Origin: Lachnospiraceae bacterium
GTDB taxonomy: Bacteria > Bacillota > Clostridia > Lachnospirales > Lachnospiraceae
Length of the DNA: 43,729 bases
Direction of reading: 5' to 3'
Assembly (NCBI GenBank): GCA_017552985.1
Contig: JAFZNO010000019.1
Coordinates: forward strand, 1-43,729
The position numbers and the translations under genes are program-made. Numbering within the stretch: position 1 is the first letter of the stretch; each line of letters opens with the position of its first letter. This document shows positions 42,900-43,729 of the stretch, one piece after another. The notes under the pieces are model-generated. The model was not told where the DNA came from, did no database searches, and saw nothing but the letters and a program-made list of their open reading frames with translations.

Positions 42900-42927
42900 A
42901 GTATAACTGTTTTGCGACGCAAAGCAA
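42900..42927 (-). promoter_or_regulatory. Promoter of the GNAT gene with a palindrome in the spacer
   Basis: Minus strand: -35 TTGCTT at 42922-42927, 16-base spacer, -10 TATACT at 42900-42905. The spacer and the edge of the -35 contain TTTGCG-N-CGCAAA (42911-42923), a candidate operator. Confidence 0.6.
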
Positions 42928-42986
42928 ATAAAAATTTCGAAAAATAAAAAGAATTCCAAATGGAATTCAAGAAAGCGAGGAATCTT

Positions 42987-43514
42987 ATGTCAAATCCCAT
43001 CGTAACCTTTACCATGAAGGACGGCTCCGTATTCAAGGCTGAGCTCTATCCGGAGATCGCGCCGAACACCGTAAATAACTTCATTAGCTTGGTAAGCAAG
43101 GGCTTTTATAATGGTCTGATCTTCCACCGCGTGATCCGCGGCTTCATGATCCAGGGCGGATGCCCTGACGGCACTGGCATGGGCGGCCCTGGCTACAGCA
43201 TCAAGGGTGAGTTCTCCGACAATGGTTTCAAGAATGACCTGAAGCACACCCCCGGCGTTCTTTCCATGGCTCGTTCCATGATGCCGAACTCCGCAGGCAG
43301 CCAGTTCTTTGTAATGCATGAGACCAGTCCTCACCTGGATGGTCAGTACGCTGCATTCGGCAAGGTGATCGAGGGCATGGACGTCGTAAATAAGATCGCT
43401 GAGACCGCTACCGACTTCCGTGATCGTCCCTTAGAGGATCAGGTGATGGAGAGCGTAACCGTAGATACCTTCGGCGTTACCTATCCCGAACCCGAAAAAG
43501 CAGGCAGACGCTAA
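42987..43514 (+). CDS. Cyclophilin-type peptidyl-prolyl cis-trans isomerase
   Basis: 175 residues from the ATG at 42987 with GCGAGG upstream; the frame extends to 42960 without one. Cytoplasmic (no signal). Catalytic and binding residues are present: FHRVI with Arg48, FMIQGG with Phe53 and Gln55, the SQFF motif near 105-108, [12 protein letters not shown]. Speeds proline isomerisation in protein folding. No terminator was found in the 215 bases that follow to the edge. Confidence 0.96.
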   Translation: MSNPIVTFTMKDGSVFKAELYPEIAPNTVNNFISLVSKGFYNGLIFHRVIRGFMIQGGCPDGTGMGGPGYSIKGEFSDNGFKNDLKHTPGVLSMARSMMPNSAGSQFFVMHETSPHLDGQYAAFGKVIEGMDVVNKIAETATDFRDRPLEDQVMESVTVDTFGVTYPEPEKAGRR

Positions 43515-43544
43515 TATATAACCATATCTTAAAACTGGGTCACG

Positions 43545-43729
43545 GGGACGTATCTACTGACACACTAACAAACTCTGCTTACAACATACTCGAGGGGATG
43601 GCTTGAATAGTATCCCTCAGGCATATTTGCCAAGCGTCGGTACTTAGGTGGCGCATACCGAAGGAGGGGCCCACGAAGTGGGAAGATTCCTTCGGTTTTA
43701 TTGCGGCACCTTAGTACCGATACGCTGCA
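43545..43729. other. Structured element of unknown class at the right edge (possible ncRNA or mobile-element end)
   Basis: No open frame. Successive hairpins: GTCA...TGAC (about 43549-43562), GAGGGGAT/ATCCCTC (43592-43618), GGCA-TATT-TGCC (43620-43631), and a 94-base irregular hairpin (43633-43726). The last has a 17-bp outer stem with one mismatch and a 2-base bulge, a 4-bp CGCA/TGCG step, an 8-bp CCGAAGGA/TCCTTCGG stem and an apical CCCAC-GAA-GTGGG. It may continue past the window. Not recognised as tmRNA, RNase P, SRP or 6S RNA. Confidence 0.5.

Overview
The window reads as chromosomal DNA of a spore-forming, Gram-positive anaerobe of the class Clostridia, most likely a Lachnospiraceae relative. 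Grounds for this are spmA/spmB sporulation genes, a LytTR-DUF3021 pair, a transketolase split into two subunits, lipoproteins with Firmicute lipoboxes, strong AGGAGG-type ribosome-binding sites and several textbook sigma-A promoters with 17-base spacers. The placement is inferred from gene content, not from a marker gene. No rRNA, tRNA, CRISPR array or recognisable transposase gene was seen.

Layout. 1-3066 is the 5' part of a large secreted surface protein (beta-helix, Ig-like and InlB-type repeats) cut by the left edge. 3.2-4.2 kb holds a LytTR regulator and its DUF3021 membrane partner. 4.4-8.0 kb holds a zinc-ribbon membrane protein, a 1-Cys peroxiredoxin, an esterase and a membrane diguanylate cyclase. 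8.1-14.2 kb is a minus-strand pentose cluster (FGGY kinase, araD, transketolase N and C subunits, rpe) whose spacers are filled by unrelated tandem-repeat arrays: a 62-bp hairpin-bearing array (about 11 units), a 36-bp array (5 units), a purine-rich leader and a 13-bp array. 14.6-17.7 kb carries a DUF885 peptidase-like protein and an AraC regulator. 17.7-19.3 kb has spmB, spmA and acpP. 19.3-24.3 kb is a MoxR-DUF58-transglutaminase-phosphoesterase operon. 24.5-26.4 kb is hflK-hflC. 26.6-30.4 kb has an EAL protein with a degenerate GGDEF domain and a CapA-like lipoprotein. 30.4-34.1 kb has two lipoprotein solute-binding proteins with no ABC permease beside them. 34.3-35.7 kb is an unassigned membrane protein.

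35.9-41.1 kb is the most coherent candidate system: a TraX-family membrane acyltransferase-like gene, a YtrA-type GntR repressor, an ABC ATPase, a large hybrid permease and a VanZ-family protein. They lie downstream of one strong promoter whose start site is covered by AGTGTA-N13-TACACT, which matches the published Bacillus subtilis YtrA operator. I read this as a cell-envelope stress or antibiotic-resistance operon that has recruited TraX and VanZ. The window ends with a phospholipase C-like protein, a GNAT acetyltransferase with an extra N-terminal domain, a cyclophilin, and a structured AT-/GC-mixed element (43545 to the edge) that may be a non-coding RNA or the end of a mobile element.

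The two places I would look first are the 62-bp array that runs into the araD ribosome-binding site and the YtrA-operator/TraX/VanZ operon.
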